64,000 nucleotides of DNA from an uncultured Paraprevotella sp. (GTDB lineage Bacteria > Bacteroidota > Bacteroidia > Bacteroidales > Bacteroidaceae): positions 514,004 through 578,003 of the forward strand of contig CAJUGV010000001.1 in assembly GCA_910586505.1 (NCBI GenBank). Direction: 5' to 3'. A program made the translations under genes and the position numbers. Under the pieces are notes generated by a model. The model ran no database searches. It was given only the letters and a program-made list of their open reading frames with translations, and was not told the origin of the DNA. Positions 1 to 8,238 of the stretch are shown piece after piece (position 1 is the first letter of the stretch; every line of letters begins with the position of its first letter).

Positions 1-56
1 GTAAGGAGGATGCTTTCGAGACCGTGCGTCAGGGAAAGGGGCACCTCTTATTATGA
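1..56 (+). CDS. possible 3' end of a gene cut by the window edge
   Basis: Reading from position 3, the + strand gives an open stretch ending ..ETVRQGKGHLLL with a TGA stop at 54-56, immediately before a strong hairpin. The codons look coding-like (GAT GCT TTC GAG ACC GTG CGT CAG) and the gene would converge on the META lipoprotein. Only 17 residues are visible, so no family can be named, and the call could be chance. Confidence 0.3.
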   Translation, partial: KEDAFETVRQGKGHLLL

Positions 57-98
57 TCAATCCTTGCCGTAGCTTTCCCGCTGCGGCAAGGATTGATC
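55..98. terminator. long hairpin between convergent genes
   Basis: GATCAATCCTTGCCG (55-69) and CGGCAAGGATTGATC (84-98) form a perfect 15-bp inverted repeat around a 14-nt loop. No T-run follows on either strand, so it is not a textbook intrinsic terminator. Its place between a possible + strand gene end and the minus-strand META gene fits a bidirectional 3'-end structure. Confidence 0.5.
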
Positions 99-113
99 GG
101 AAAGGGAATGTAC

Positions 114-131
114 AGACCGGAATGCCGGTCT
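114..131. terminator. short hairpin downstream of the META gene
   Basis: AGACCGG (114-120), loop AATG, CCGGTCT (125-131). It lies just past the stop of the minus-strand META gene at 163. No T-tail is seen on either strand, so a termination role is tentative. Confidence 0.35.
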
Positions 132-162
132 TGGTACGGTTCCTTATGGGTAGGAGGTGCGT

Positions 163-954
163 TTATTCCTTGGTCAGTGTCAGCGCCTCTTCTCCGTTCT
201 CGTCGAGCAGTACGGCCGTGTGCTCGTCTTTCACGTTGAAACTTTTCACCTTGTTCATGGCTTCCAGAACCTTTCCTTCAAGTGTCATACCCGGACCGGC
301 CATCATGGTAGAGAGCAGTTTGTCGAATTTCAGGGAAGCGCTCCGGCCTTTCTCCTGTTCAAAACCTCCGTTCACTATGTTGCATCCGGCGTTGCCGTGC
401 AGTGTCTTCTTTTCCGTGTCGAATTCAAGGAATGGCATTTTGTCGGTTTTCTCGATGCTTTCCGCCGTTTCGCCATATACCTTGGTGATGTTCCACTTGC
501 CTTCGAGGGATGCCAGGGTGGCGGCAGGCCGTTTGCTCAGCGTGAGCAGGGCGTTGCCCTGAGCGTCTGTCAGGGTCAGCTCTTCTTCCGTGCCTTTATA
601 TCCTGAAACGTTGTTCAGTGCCTGAAGCACGGCCGTTTCGGTTTCCATATCCTGACAGAGCATCCGTGTGGACATGACTTGTCCGAACGCTACCTGTCCG
701 GCTTTGGTTTCGTCTACTTCCACTGAGGCGTTGATGCGGTTGCATCCCGCACATCCGTACATCCTTTTCTTCTGTAAGTCAATGCCTAAGAACGGATCAT
801 TTTCGGCTGTGGCCGCCTTTCCGTTCACTGTGGTTATATTCCATTCCCCGTTCAGGGCGCTTGTCTGCAAAGTGTTTTTGGTACTGCTGCAACTGCTTGC
901 CAGCACAACTGCCAACAGGGCTGCTCCCATCGTTTTCATTCTTTTCATTTCCAT
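163..954 (-). CDS. META-domain (HslJ-like) lipoprotein with two tandem domains
   Basis: A 263-residue envelope lipoprotein. The N-terminus is a short basic stretch, a hydrophobic core and a lipobox-like LASSC with Cys22 as probable lipidation site. Two META domains follow, roughly residues 36-140 and 150-255. Each opens with an (N/E)GxWNIT-type strand and carries the AGCN turn (GCAGCNR and GNAGCNI). META/HslJ domains occur in heat-shock- and novobiocin-resistance-linked proteins, but their biochemical role is unclear, so no function beyond an envelope lipoprotein is assigned. Internal ATGs at residues 3 and 6 make the exact start uncertain. The gene appears monocistronic. Confidence 0.85.
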   Translation of the reverse strand: MEMKRMKTMGAALLAVVLASSCSSTKNTLQTSALNGEWNITTVNGKAATAENDPFLGIDLQKKRMYGCAGCNRINASVEVDETKAGQVAFGQVMSTRMLCQDMETETAVLQALNNVSGYKGTEEELTLTDAQGNALLTLSKRPAATLASLEGKWNITKVYGETAESIEKTDKMPFLEFDTEKKTLHGNAGCNIVNGGFEQEKGRSASLKFDKLLSTMMAGPGMTLEGKVLEAMNKVKSFNVKDEHTAVLLDENGEEALTLTKE

Positions 955-986
955 TTTTTTCTGGTTGAGTTTAAATTTGTTTGCTG

Positions 987-994
987 CAAATATA
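987..994 (-). promoter_or_regulatory. promoter -7 element for the META lipoprotein
   Basis: The minus strand reads TATATTTG, matching the Bacteroides -7 consensus TAnnTTTG, about 32 nt upstream of the start codon. No good -33 TTTG is seen at the usual spacing. Confidence 0.5.
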
Positions 995-1289
995 CTTCTT
1001 TTTCCTGTTTTGAGTCGGCTTTTAAGTTGTTTTAATTTACAGAAAGGATTGTTTTGCCTTGCGGCGGCCGGTAGTCTGAGGGGGAGTTTGCCCGGTTGTG
1101 AGGAGTGCGTGAAAAGGTGATGAGGAATACAATGAATTTTCTTCCGCAGTATTTTTTAAAATGATGAGCATGATTTTTTTATTTGATGCGCATTATTTTT
1201 CTGTGTATGCCGGATGACTGGTAACGGTCTTATAGCAAGTGTTTTATAAGTTAACCTTTGAGGGATGAAGATTTGCTCTGAAAAAGTAT
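995..1289. other. divergent intergenic region with palindromic repeat module A
   Basis: The spacer between the META gene and the nucleotidyltransferase contains TTCCGCAGTAT (1142-1152), a near-palindrome AAAATGATGAGCATGATTTT (1158-1177) and a second TGCGCA-centred AT-flanked palindrome (1181-1200). Similar modules occur at about 11.05, 24.13, 34.2 and 45.4 kb. No coding potential was seen. Confidence 0.5.
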
Positions 1290-1297
1290 TATCTTTG
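1290..1297 (+). promoter_or_regulatory. promoter -7 element for the nucleotidyltransferase gene
   Basis: TATCTTTG matches TAnnTTTG, 47 nt before the ATG at 1345. The upstream TTTG at 1272-1275 is only 14 nt away, so the -33 box is poor. Confidence 0.5.
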
Positions 1298-1344
1298 CAG
1301 AAACCTTTGTCAAGGCACGATGTGAAAAATATTAACTGATCAAG

Positions 1345-2466
1345 ATGGGGAAAACGAAATATATGCAGGCTGACGAGGCTTTCTTCAAGTTGATACGACT
1401 GGCTGTAGGCACCTGCCACGACTGCGATGTGGCGCTCGACAAGGAGGGTTGGGCAACAGTATATGAAATGGCCTGCAAGCAGGCGCTGGCGGCTGTCGTT
1501 CTCGATGGAGTGGAACGCCTGTCGGTGATGCAGAAGCCTCCTATGGAGATTGTAATGCCGTGGATAGGACTGGTGCAGCAAATCGAGGTGGCCAACCAGA
1601 AGCTGAACCGCACCGCGGTGATGGTGTGCGACAAATTCCGGCGTGAAGGGATGGGCGTCATATTGCTTAAGGGGCAAGGCAACGCCCGGCTCTATCCACG
1701 TCCTTTGCACCGCACGCCCGGCGACATCGATCTGTGGATGGACAACGGTCGGAAGGCGGTGGTCGGTTATGCCCGGAAATACTGTCCGGGTGTGGAAGTA
1801 TGCTATCATCATGTCGATTTTCCTGTGTTGAAAGAGGCGGAGCTGGAGCTTCATTTCACACCGTCGTGGATGAACAGTTGGCTGATGAACCGCAGGCTGC
1901 AGCGCTGTTTTGCGGAATGGAAGCGGCTGTCGTTGCTGCATTCCGTGTCGTTGCCCGGTGTGGTGGGAGAGGTGGCCGTACCCACGGCGGAGATGAACCG
2001 TATTTATCTTTTGGTGCATATCTACCGCCATCTGTTCGACGAGGGCATCGGCCTGCGTCAGTTGCTGGACTATCATTTTGTGTTGCGCCGTCCGTGCTCG
2101 GAGGCGGAGCGTGACGAGGCGGTCAGGGTACTGAAACATTTGCATCTGAAGCGTTTTGCAAGTGCCGTGATGTATGTATTGCAAACCGTGTTCGGACTGG
2201 AGGATGAATATCTGTTGGTAGAGCCGTCGGCGGCACGTGGCGCCCGTCTGCTGGACGAGATCATGGAGGCCGGAAATTTCGGACAGTATGACGGCCGCAT
2301 TCATAGGCCGCAAGGGGAGAAACCGTTCGGGCGGTTTTGCCGCACGGTGGGGCGCGACCTGAGGTTTCTTGCCGATTATCCCGGAGAGGTGATATGGGCG
2401 CCTCTGTTCAAGATATGGCACTATTTATGGCGTTCGCGTCACGGCTATTTACCGGTTCGGAAATAA
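1345..2466 (+). CDS. nucleotidyltransferase family protein (NTP_transf_5-like)
   Basis: A 373-residue soluble protein of the uncharacterised nucleotidyltransferase family often called NTP_transf_5. The recognisable core is LLKGQGNA (107-114) followed by GDIDLW (126-131). In this fold the two Asp residues (127, 129) are the expected metal and nucleotide ligands. There is no signal peptide and no membrane segment. Family members often lie in glycan or surface-polymer loci, but substrates are mostly unknown. Here it converges on the cytidylyltransferase/CDP-alcohol unit (2493-4179), so a link to phosphoryl- or nucleotidyl-modified surface material is possible but only inferred. Confidence 0.8.
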   Translation: MGKTKYMQADEAFFKLIRLAVGTCHDCDVALDKEGWATVYEMACKQALAAVVLDGVERLSVMQKPPMEIVMPWIGLVQQIEVANQKLNRTAVMVCDKFRREGMGVILLKGQGNARLYPRPLHRTPGDIDLWMDNGRKAVVGYARKYCPGVEVCYHHVDFPVLKEAELELHFTPSWMNSWLMNRRLQRCFAEWKRLSLLHSVSLPGVVGEVAVPTAEMNRIYLLVHIYRHLFDEGIGLRQLLDYHFVLRRPCSEAERDEAVRVLKHLHLKRFASAVMYVLQTVFGLEDEYLLVEPSAARGARLLDEIMEAGNFGQYDGRIHRPQGEKPFGRFCRTVGRDLRFLADYPGEVIWAPLFKIWHYLWRSRHGYLPVRK

Positions 2467-2492
2467 CCTCCGGCCTATAGGCGGGGTAAGTG

Positions 2493-3215
2493 TCAGTCTT
2501 TTTTGCGGCAAGCCAGAAGAGCTTGCAGCGTTTCCACATCTTCGGGGAGCGTGAGTTTGAAATTCCGTTCCGACCCCGGAGAGATATAGAGTTTTTTTTC
2601 GGGAAAAACTTCCGTGATCAGCGTGTAGAGCGATTGGCTTTGTCGGTTGTTTGTTTCATCGGCTTTTCGCAAGATTTCCTTCAACTCATTCAGACAGAAT
2701 GTAAGTGGCGTTTGCGCGCGGTGAAGCGCTTCGCGCGGAATGCTGCCTGCCGACGAGATGCCGTCGCGGCTTATCATGTAAGCTTCGTGGCTTTTTACGG
2801 CGGTGACGGCATTGCCGTAGGTTCGGAATGTGCGCAGATTAAGAGTGATGATGTCGTCCGAGATCAGGGGGCGCACGGCCTCATGAGTCAGTACGGTGGG
2901 ATTCTCCATGTCGCTTTCCGCGCTGAGCCCTTCAATTCCATTGCGCAGAGAGTCGATGCTGCTCTGGCCTGCCGCAAAAGATTTGCGGAATTTCCGGATA
3001 CCGGCCTTGCGGGCCGCTTCTTCCACGAAATCGAACCATTCCGGATTGCATACCACATAAATGCGGTCTGTTTCAGGGTGGCGTTCAAAAGTCTGCATGG
3101 TATAGGATATCACCGGTTCGCCCGCGATTTCCATAAATTGCTTGGGACAGGTGCTGTGCATGCGGTAGCCGTGGCCTCCGGCCAGCAACAATACGACGTT
3201 GAGAGGCCTATCCAT
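2493..3215 (-). CDS. IspD/TarI-family cytidylyltransferase
   Basis: A 240-residue Rossmann-like nucleotidyltransferase. The signature LLLAGGHGYRMHSTCPKQF near the N-terminus is the CTP-binding loop of IspD and TarI enzymes. THEAVRPL matches the catalytic HD-A-(A/V)-RP segment, and RAQTPLTF matches the AQTPQ loop. These enzymes transfer CMP from CTP to a polyol phosphate (methylerythritol-4-phosphate for IspD, ribitol-5-phosphate for TarI). THEAVRP resembles TarI more than typical IspD. Its stop-proximal partner is a CDP-alcohol phosphotransferase whose 3' end overlaps this start by 8 bp, so making a CDP-polyol for that enzyme is the favoured inference. IspD activity cannot be excluded. Confidence 0.8.
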   Translation of the reverse strand: MDRPLNVVLLLAGGHGYRMHSTCPKQFMEIAGEPVISYTMQTFERHPETDRIYVVCNPEWFDFVEEAARKAGIRKFRKSFAAGQSSIDSLRNGIEGLSAESDMENPTVLTHEAVRPLISDDIITLNLRTFRTYGNAVTAVKSHEAYMISRDGISSAGSIPREALHRAQTPLTFCLNELKEILRKADETNNRQSQSLYTLITEVFPEKKLYISPGSERNFKLTLPEDVETLQALLACRKKD

Positions 3216-4179
3216 TTTTTAAATCCTTGGTAAAACGTTGGCAGAACGATTCGTGTACGTGACGTGTATAGAAGCGGAGCGGTTCGAGAACGCCTATCTC
3301 GAAAATGAAAAACAACCAGGGCATGCCGGCAAGCAGTGAGGTGAACAGCACGATGACGCGCGTGTCGAACGTCAGGATATTGGTGTATTTCATCAGCGGA
3401 AGACTGGCCGCGCGGAAACGTTCTTTCCATTCCTGCGGGACGCCATCGGGGAAACAACGTTGCATTTCTGCATAAAAAATCTGGAAGGAAGGAGTCTGGC
3501 GTTCCTGACCTCTCGTGTAGTTGCTGTAAAAATAAAGGTATATCTTGTGAAACCATTCCTTGCGGTTCCATGGCAACGACCGCATCAGGGCGCGCTGTTG
3601 TGCATAAGTGTCCAGTTCGCTTCCCGTTTCTCCTTTCAGGAAATACAGGTGGATGTTGCGGTAATAGTCAGCCAGTGCACACTGTTTGGCATGACAATGC
3701 AGGCCCGACCAGGCGGCGACGAGCCATATCCATACGCCCCACGGTTGTCCCCAGGGGGCGGTTTCAAAGGTCAGTCTCAGACAGATGAAGAAATAGATGG
3801 AGAAGAACCATACATCGCCGGCAAACCCGTCCAGGATGCGTCCTATCAGCGTTTTTTGCCCTGTCATGCGGGCCAGTTGTCCGTCGGCACAGTCATACCA
3901 GTTGGCCCATACCAGGAAGAACATGCCGATGACGTTCATCGTGAGGTCGTTCCAATAAAAGAAATATCCGGCCAGCGCGCCTATGACGATGGATAGCAGG
4001 GTGACGGTGATGGGGTGGACATGCAACTTTCTGAACAGCAAGGCCCAGAGATAGCCGGGAGTTCGGGTGACATAAAGTTCGAAAGCTCCTTCGGTATCCT
4101 CCGATTTCATGGTGGCTTGTACACGTTCTCTCAGTGTGGATGATGTCATAGTTTGTTGTCCTCTTGAAGTACCGGGCAT
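3208..4179 (-). CDS. CDP-alcohol phosphatidyltransferase family membrane protein
   Basis: A 323-residue integral membrane enzyme of the CDP-OH_P_transf family, which joins a CDP-activated alcohol to another alcohol with release of CMP. The family signature is visible at residues 96-122 (counted from this start): D96, D99-G100, A103-R104, G113, D117 and D122. The last two Asp residues are separated by four residues (GFAG) instead of the canonical three. Several hydrophobic segments surround the motif. The gene overlaps the downstream cytidylyltransferase by 8 bp, indicating coupled translation. A second start at 4149 has a good AAGAGGA ribosome-binding site and may be the real one, giving 313 residues. 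The acceptor is unknown. Confidence 0.82.
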   Translation of the reverse strand: MPGTSRGQQTMTSSTLRERVQATMKSEDTEGAFELYVTRTPGYLWALLFRKLHVHPITVTLLSIVIGALAGYFFYWNDLTMNVIGMFFLVWANWYDCADGQLARMTGQKTLIGRILDGFAGDVWFFSIYFFICLRLTFETAPWGQPWGVWIWLVAAWSGLHCHAKQCALADYYRNIHLYFLKGETGSELDTYAQQRALMRSLPWNRKEWFHKIYLYFYSNYTRGQERQTPSFQIFYAEMQRCFPDGVPQEWKERFRAASLPLMKYTNILTFDTRVIVLFTSLLAGMPWLFFIFEIGVLEPLRFYTRHVHESFCQRFTKDLKNG

Positions 4180-4417
4180 TTTGCCCTTTCATAAAAGTGT
4201 TGCAATATTCGTAAAAAAAAGCGGATTCTGCAAGTTGTAGAGGGAAAAAGGTCGGAATAAAGAGGTGAAACTTTTGCTTATGTGATGTTTTTAGTGATGA
4301 GTCTGCCGGATCTGTACCCGGAATGTGAGGGGGTATGGTCCGAGCCGGAGGCCTGTGTTTGTCCGTATTCAGGAAGAGACGGCAGAGGGTGGAGGGCCTG
4401 ACGTAAGGGAAAGAACA

Positions 4418-4951
4418 CTATGGGGCGGGTATACCGAATGCCGCATCATACCCGACAGTGCCTTGCGGGGCATGGCGATGTGTGTTCAGAAGGTATGCCA
4501 TGTAGTATTCGGAAGGTACGTCGAAAGGGGCGGTGATACCGAATGTTGCGGCGGGAATATAGCCGTGGCGGTGATAATAGGCCGGATCGCCCAGCACGAC
4601 GGAAACGTCGTATCCCATGTTCCGTGCCGCATGATGCCCTTGCCCGATCAGTGCCGTGCCCACACCTTTGCGTTGAAAGTCAGGATGAACCGACAAGGGT
4701 GCGAGAGCAAGTGCGGTGTTTGGGCCTATTCGCACCTCCGTAAAGAGTATGTGTCCGATGATTCTGCCTTCTTCCGACACGGCTACTAACGAGAGTGCGG
4801 GGACGAAACTGCCGCTTTTCCGTAAGGCTCTTACCAGTAAGGCTTCGTTTCCGTCGCTATGTTCCGCCTCTTCGAAAGCTGCTGTGACGAGCGCTTCCAC
4901 TTCGGAATAATCTTCCGTTTGTTCTTTTCTTATCATCCATGTAGCATTCAT
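4418..4951 (-). CDS. GNAT family N-acetyltransferase (YhbS-like)
   Basis: A 177-residue GNAT-fold acetyltransferase. The acetyl-CoA-binding motif A is visible as LSVHPDFQRKGVGTALI, and LGDPAYYHRHGYIPA is the typical C-terminal beta-strand/loop of YhbS-type members. It is cytoplasmic, and the acceptor is unknown. It is the last gene of a minus-strand run (GH105, DUF4861, GNAT, GNAT) with only 7 bp to the preceding acetyltransferase. It may be co-transcribed with carbohydrate genes without sharing their role. Confidence 0.85.
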   Translation of the reverse strand: MNATWMIRKEQTEDYSEVEALVTAAFEEAEHSDGNEALLVRALRKSGSFVPALSLVAVSEEGRIIGHILFTEVRIGPNTALALAPLSVHPDFQRKGVGTALIGQGHHAARNMGYDVSVVLGDPAYYHRHGYIPAATFGITAPFDVPSEYYMAYLLNTHRHAPQGTVGYDAAFGIPAP

Positions 4952-4958
4952 ATCTTTG

Positions 4959-5399
4959 TTATATGCTTGCGGTCAGTTCAAGATGAAGTATAGGATAGGG
5001 TCTGCCTTCTCCGTCGGTGTCGCTCCGGCCTGCCACGGAGAATCCGTGTTTGCGGTAAAAGTCCAGTGCCCGTATGTTCTGTTCGTTGACGTCGACTTTG
5101 GTCAGCCCTTTCTCTTCGGTGGCGAACCGGAGCAATGCCGAACCGTATCCCTGTCCCATCGCATCGGGATGCACAAACAGCATCTCTATCATATCTTTGC
5201 CGAGCCCGATGAAAGCGCACAAATTCCCGCACTTGTTCCTTATGGCATACGGTTCTACGTTCGGCAAGTATTCCTGTAGCATACGTCCGTAATAGAAGTC
5301 AAGGTCTTCTTTTTGAAGAAAGCGGTGCGTAGCCGTCACCGACCTCAACCAAATCTGTCTCAATGTCTCATACTCCCGGCATGGCTCTATGCTTGTCAT
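4959..5399 (-). CDS. GNAT family N-acetyltransferase
   Basis: A 146-residue acetyltransferase. MLFVHPDAMGQGYGSALLRFA is motif A with the Q-x-x-G-x-G/A pyrophosphate loop. VNEQNIRALDFYRKHGF is the conserved C-terminal segment. The N-terminal stretch with FLQKEDLDFYY resembles YjaB-like GNATs. The substrate is not predictable. It lies 15 bp downstream of the DUF4861 gene and 7 bp upstream of the second GNAT, consistent with one transcript. Confidence 0.85.
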   Translation of the reverse strand: MTSIEPCREYETLRQIWLRSVTATHRFLQKEDLDFYYGRMLQEYLPNVEPYAIRNKCGNLCAFIGLGKDMIEMLFVHPDAMGQGYGSALLRFATEEKGLTKVDVNEQNIRALDFYRKHGFSVAGRSDTDGEGRPYPILHLELTASI

Positions 5400-5414
5400 C
5401 TTCTTCGTTCTTTT

Positions 5415-6638
5415 TTATAATGCGGTCACGCGGACCGTACAAGGCTTGTCGCATTCGTTTTTCCAGTGATGGAGATAATCGAACCATTCCTTACTGCTTT
5501 TAAAGCCTTCTTTTTCGCGTCCGGCGCAGACTGTGATGCGGTAACGGATGTGTCGTGAATCGTCTGTTTTCAGTAGGGTGAGGTAATTGAAATCGTCCTC
5601 TTTCATACCGGTCCGGTTGGGGGCGGCGGCGAGCAGTCCCAGTCCGACCCATTCGTCATGCTCCGGGTCGCTTTTCTCCGGAACATTGTTTCCCCAACTT
5701 CCGCACAGGCCGTCCTTTTGCATAAAGCCGCAGGAGTGTCTTTCGAGTTTCTGAATGCCGGTGCAGAACGTGGCGTCAGGTGCCGCTCCGTCGATGGTGA
5801 TATCCACTTCCACGTCACGATGACCGGCATAGAGTGTATAGCGCTGGGTCATGTGCAGGGGCTGTCCGTCGTAGATCCATTGTCCGTCTGCGACTTCCAC
5901 GATAGAGCGTACGGGACCATCGGCCAGAATCGTCTGTCTGCGCCATGCCACCGTGTCTATATAACAGGGATTTCCGTCCCGGTAGCCGCGGAACGATCCT
6001 GCGCCGACCGACTTTCCGGCCCACAGGATGTCGCAGCCGTATCCTTGTTCCAGTTGTGCGGGAGTGGTGTAGAATCCTGTGCTGTCCGTCTCCAACCGGT
6101 AGAATGTCTTACCGTAGAGGTCGATGCTCTGCCGGTTGTCCATATAGATGCGGAAAGCTGCGATATGGCTTTCGAACACCGCGCCGTGGCCGTAGATGCT
6201 GTTATACATATCCAACAGATCGGCATTGCCGGGGAAAGTGACGGACTTGACCTCCGGATGTTTGCCCTTCTGGTCGTGCAGTTTGAGGTAAGCCCGCGTT
6301 TTCCGCGGGTAGTGCCGGTTTGTCTCTTTGTCCGACAGCGTGATGCGGCATACGGTGGTTCCGTGAGCCGGAATGTCGACGGTAAAGGCCAGTTCGTCGG
6401 CTTGAAAATCCTCGTTCAGGTCGTCCAGTTGCGAGGGTGTCTCTTTTCCGTCGTGTATGACGAGGGCCGAGCGGACGTGCATGCCGTCGGCATGGGCCGC
6501 AAGGTCCACCACCACCGGATAAGCCGTGCGGGGGAAGTCCGACGGGTTGGTGATGTGCACTTCGCGCACCACCTCGCGTGCCGCTCCTGTTCCGAAGAAG
6601 AGACACACCGTGAATAGGGAGAATAATGCTTTGTTCAT
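5415..6638 (-). CDS. DUF4861 domain-containing secreted protein
   Basis: A 407-residue exported protein with a Sec signal peptide (about residues 1-20, basic start then LFSLFTVCLFFGTGAA). The mature part matches the pattern of DUF4861 proteins, beta-rich and tryptophan/glycine-containing (GAGSFRGYRDGNPCYIDTVA and a closing YLHHWKNECDKPC region). DUF4861 proteins recur in Bacteroidetes pectin and rhamnogalacturonan loci, but no activity is established. It sits 9 bp downstream of the GH105 gene, strongly suggesting a role in the same degradation path, perhaps carbohydrate binding or an unrecognised enzyme. Confidence 0.8.
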   Translation of the reverse strand: MNKALFSLFTVCLFFGTGAAREVVREVHITNPSDFPRTAYPVVVDLAAHADGMHVRSALVIHDGKETPSQLDDLNEDFQADELAFTVDIPAHGTTVCRITLSDKETNRHYPRKTRAYLKLHDQKGKHPEVKSVTFPGNADLLDMYNSIYGHGAVFESHIAAFRIYMDNRQSIDLYGKTFYRLETDSTGFYTTPAQLEQGYGCDILWAGKSVGAGSFRGYRDGNPCYIDTVAWRRQTILADGPVRSIVEVADGQWIYDGQPLHMTQRYTLYAGHRDVEVDITIDGAAPDATFCTGIQKLERHSCGFMQKDGLCGSWGNNVPEKSDPEHDEWVGLGLLAAAPNRTGMKEDDFNYLTLLKTDDSRHIRYRITVCAGREKEGFKSSKEWFDYLHHWKNECDKPCTVRVTAL

Positions 6639-6647
6639 CTCGCGAAG

Positions 6648-8078
6648 TTATTCCACCGCCTCGCCTTGGCCGTCTTCCGTTAGGTAGAAGAGCGGAGAGG
6701 GATTGGTTTGTTTTACATTATAGTAGTGTAGTCCGCTGTCGTTTGTACGGGGGTGCCATTTTCCGAGCAGGCGAATCATTTCCGCCCCGGCCCAGATGAC
6801 AGGGCCGTAGCCGTGGGCTGCCTGATAGTTGGCAGGGCGGTAATAGTAGAATGCGGGGTCGAAGCCCATTCCGGTGCCTACGCAAGTGCCGTCCACTTGT
6901 CCGGCTTCCTTGATTTGCGTACTGACGGCATGCCAGCCAAGCTGTGCCACAGGGCCGTAGGTGATGCCTTCGATCCATCCTTTGTTTATGGCGTGGGCGA
7001 TGCAATATACATAGATGGCCGTGGCCGATGTTTCCAGATAAGAATCGTTGCGGTCTATGAGTTGATGCCAGAATCCTTCGGAACTCTGGTAGTCGGTCAG
7101 GCCCTTGACGTGGCGCCGTAGCTGTTCCAGCAGGAACGGGCGTTCGGGGTGGTTCTCAGGCAGAGCGTCGAGCAGCTCGCAGTTGGTCAGGATGGCCCAA
7201 CCGTTGGCGCGTGCCCAGTGATAGGTGGGTTGCTGTGCGAGTCCTTCGACGTAGCCGTGACGGTAAAGTCCTTTCTCGGGTACGAACATGCGGTCGATGA
7301 ACTGCCGTGCAATTTTTGCGGCCTCATCGAAATATTTTGCGGCTTCTTCTTTTTTATATACGCCACGCCACGCCACGGAAGGCACTCCCATGAACATGTC
7401 GTCGAGCCATACGGTGTTGTGTTGCGGGCGGTGGCGTGCGAAAGTGCCGTCAGGCAGACGGTATTGGCCGCGCTCGATGAAGTTGAAATAGTTTTCTATC
7501 AGTTCGGAGAGAGGCAGCGCAGGATCGGCCGTGCGGGCCTTCATCATGGCACAACACATGGCTCCGGCGTCGTCCAGTGCACGGGGATGGAGAATCTGTT
7601 CCATCTGTGCTTCTGTATCTTTATACTTCTCATACAGTTTTCGGAATCCCGGTGCCACTTCGGCCAGGAACTTGAACCGTCGGGTCACATAGTCTTTGTA
7701 ACGGGTGTCGCCTGTGGCTTCTGCGGCGTCCAGCAATGCCTGATAAGTCACTCCCCATTCGTAGCTTCCGATGCGGAATGCGCCACGGGCCAGGGTGGCT
7801 CCGTGCGGTATTTTCCGGTAGTCGGTCACTTCCTTTCCGTTTTTGTCCAATACGCTTACGGGAGTATGCTGTTCGATGTAACCGAACACACGGTCGATAT
7901 CCGCTTTTATCCCGGCAGGTGTAAGGTCGCCGTAAGGCACTTTGTATTCCGGTTTGAGCAGATGCAGCGGAGTGGTCATGTCGTTGATTTCGTTTGTCTG
8001 GGCGGAAGCTGGCTGGCTTGCCTGTGTCAGGCCGGCCAGAAGCAGGCAGACCGTGCAGGTTGTTTTCATGTAATTCAT
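6648..8078 (-). CDS. GH88/GH105 family unsaturated rhamnogalacturonyl hydrolase
   Basis: A 476-residue secreted glycoside hydrolase with a signal peptide (MKTTCTVCLLLAGLTQASQPASA). GH105 enzymes release the unsaturated galacturonosyl residue left at the non-reducing end by pectin or RG-I lyases. Motifs of this (alpha/alpha)6 barrel are present: DDAGAMCCAMMKA containing the putative catalytic Asp, TVWLDDMFMGVP, and HWARANGW. It is first in the minus-strand run and divergent from a PL26-like lyase, whose product it could process. The start may be the first ATG or the one three codons later. Confidence 0.9.
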   Translation of the reverse strand: MNYMKTTCTVCLLLAGLTQASQPASAQTNEINDMTTPLHLLKPEYKVPYGDLTPAGIKADIDRVFGYIEQHTPVSVLDKNGKEVTDYRKIPHGATLARGAFRIGSYEWGVTYQALLDAAEATGDTRYKDYVTRRFKFLAEVAPGFRKLYEKYKDTEAQMEQILHPRALDDAGAMCCAMMKARTADPALPLSELIENYFNFIERGQYRLPDGTFARHRPQHNTVWLDDMFMGVPSVAWRGVYKKEEAAKYFDEAAKIARQFIDRMFVPEKGLYRHGYVEGLAQQPTYHWARANGWAILTNCELLDALPENHPERPFLLEQLRRHVKGLTDYQSSEGFWHQLIDRNDSYLETSATAIYVYCIAHAINKGWIEGITYGPVAQLGWHAVSTQIKEAGQVDGTCVGTGMGFDPAFYYYRPANYQAAHGYGPVIWAGAEMIRLLGKWHPRTNDSGLHYYNVKQTNPSPLFYLTEDGQGEAVE

Positions 8079-8113
8079 AGAGGAATCAGGTTGTTAATGA
8101 TTGATGTCATGCA

Positions 8114-8121
8114 CAAAATTA
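8114..8121 (-). promoter_or_regulatory. promoter -7 element of the GH105 operon
   Basis: The minus strand reads TAATTTTG, 35 nt before the GH105 start. The expected -33 position has only a weak match, compatible with activator dependence. Confidence 0.5.
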
Positions 8122-8142
8122 TAGATTATTTATGAAAAGGCA

Positions 8143-8166
8143 GTACGTTTTTGCGGTAAAAAGTAC
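8143..8166. promoter_or_regulatory. candidate operator in the divergent pectin-gene spacer
   Basis: GTACGTTTTT and AAAAAGTAC form an imperfect inverted repeat around GCGGT. It lies between the two divergent promoters of the lyase and hydrolase genes, where a sugar-responsive regulator would bind. There is no direct evidence for the regulator. Confidence 0.3.
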
Positions 8167-8224
8167 ATTTATCATCCCTTAAAGTTGCATTTTACATAAG
8201 TTATGCTGAATTTTGCATGCCTGA

Positions 8225-8232
8225 TAACTTTG
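8225..8232 (+). promoter_or_regulatory. promoter -7 element abutting the lyase start
   Basis: TAACTTTG matches TAnnTTTG and ends 6 nt before ATG 8239. If used, it excludes the earlier ATG at 8203 and would give a leaderless or nearly leaderless mRNA. No good -33 box is visible. Confidence 0.4.
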
Positions 8233-8238
8233 ATTATT

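Noticed and set aside
1156..2421. A 421-codon minus-strand frame opposite the nucleotidyltransferase
   Set aside because: The + strand protein has the GDIDLW motif and its own promoter. The minus frame has neither.
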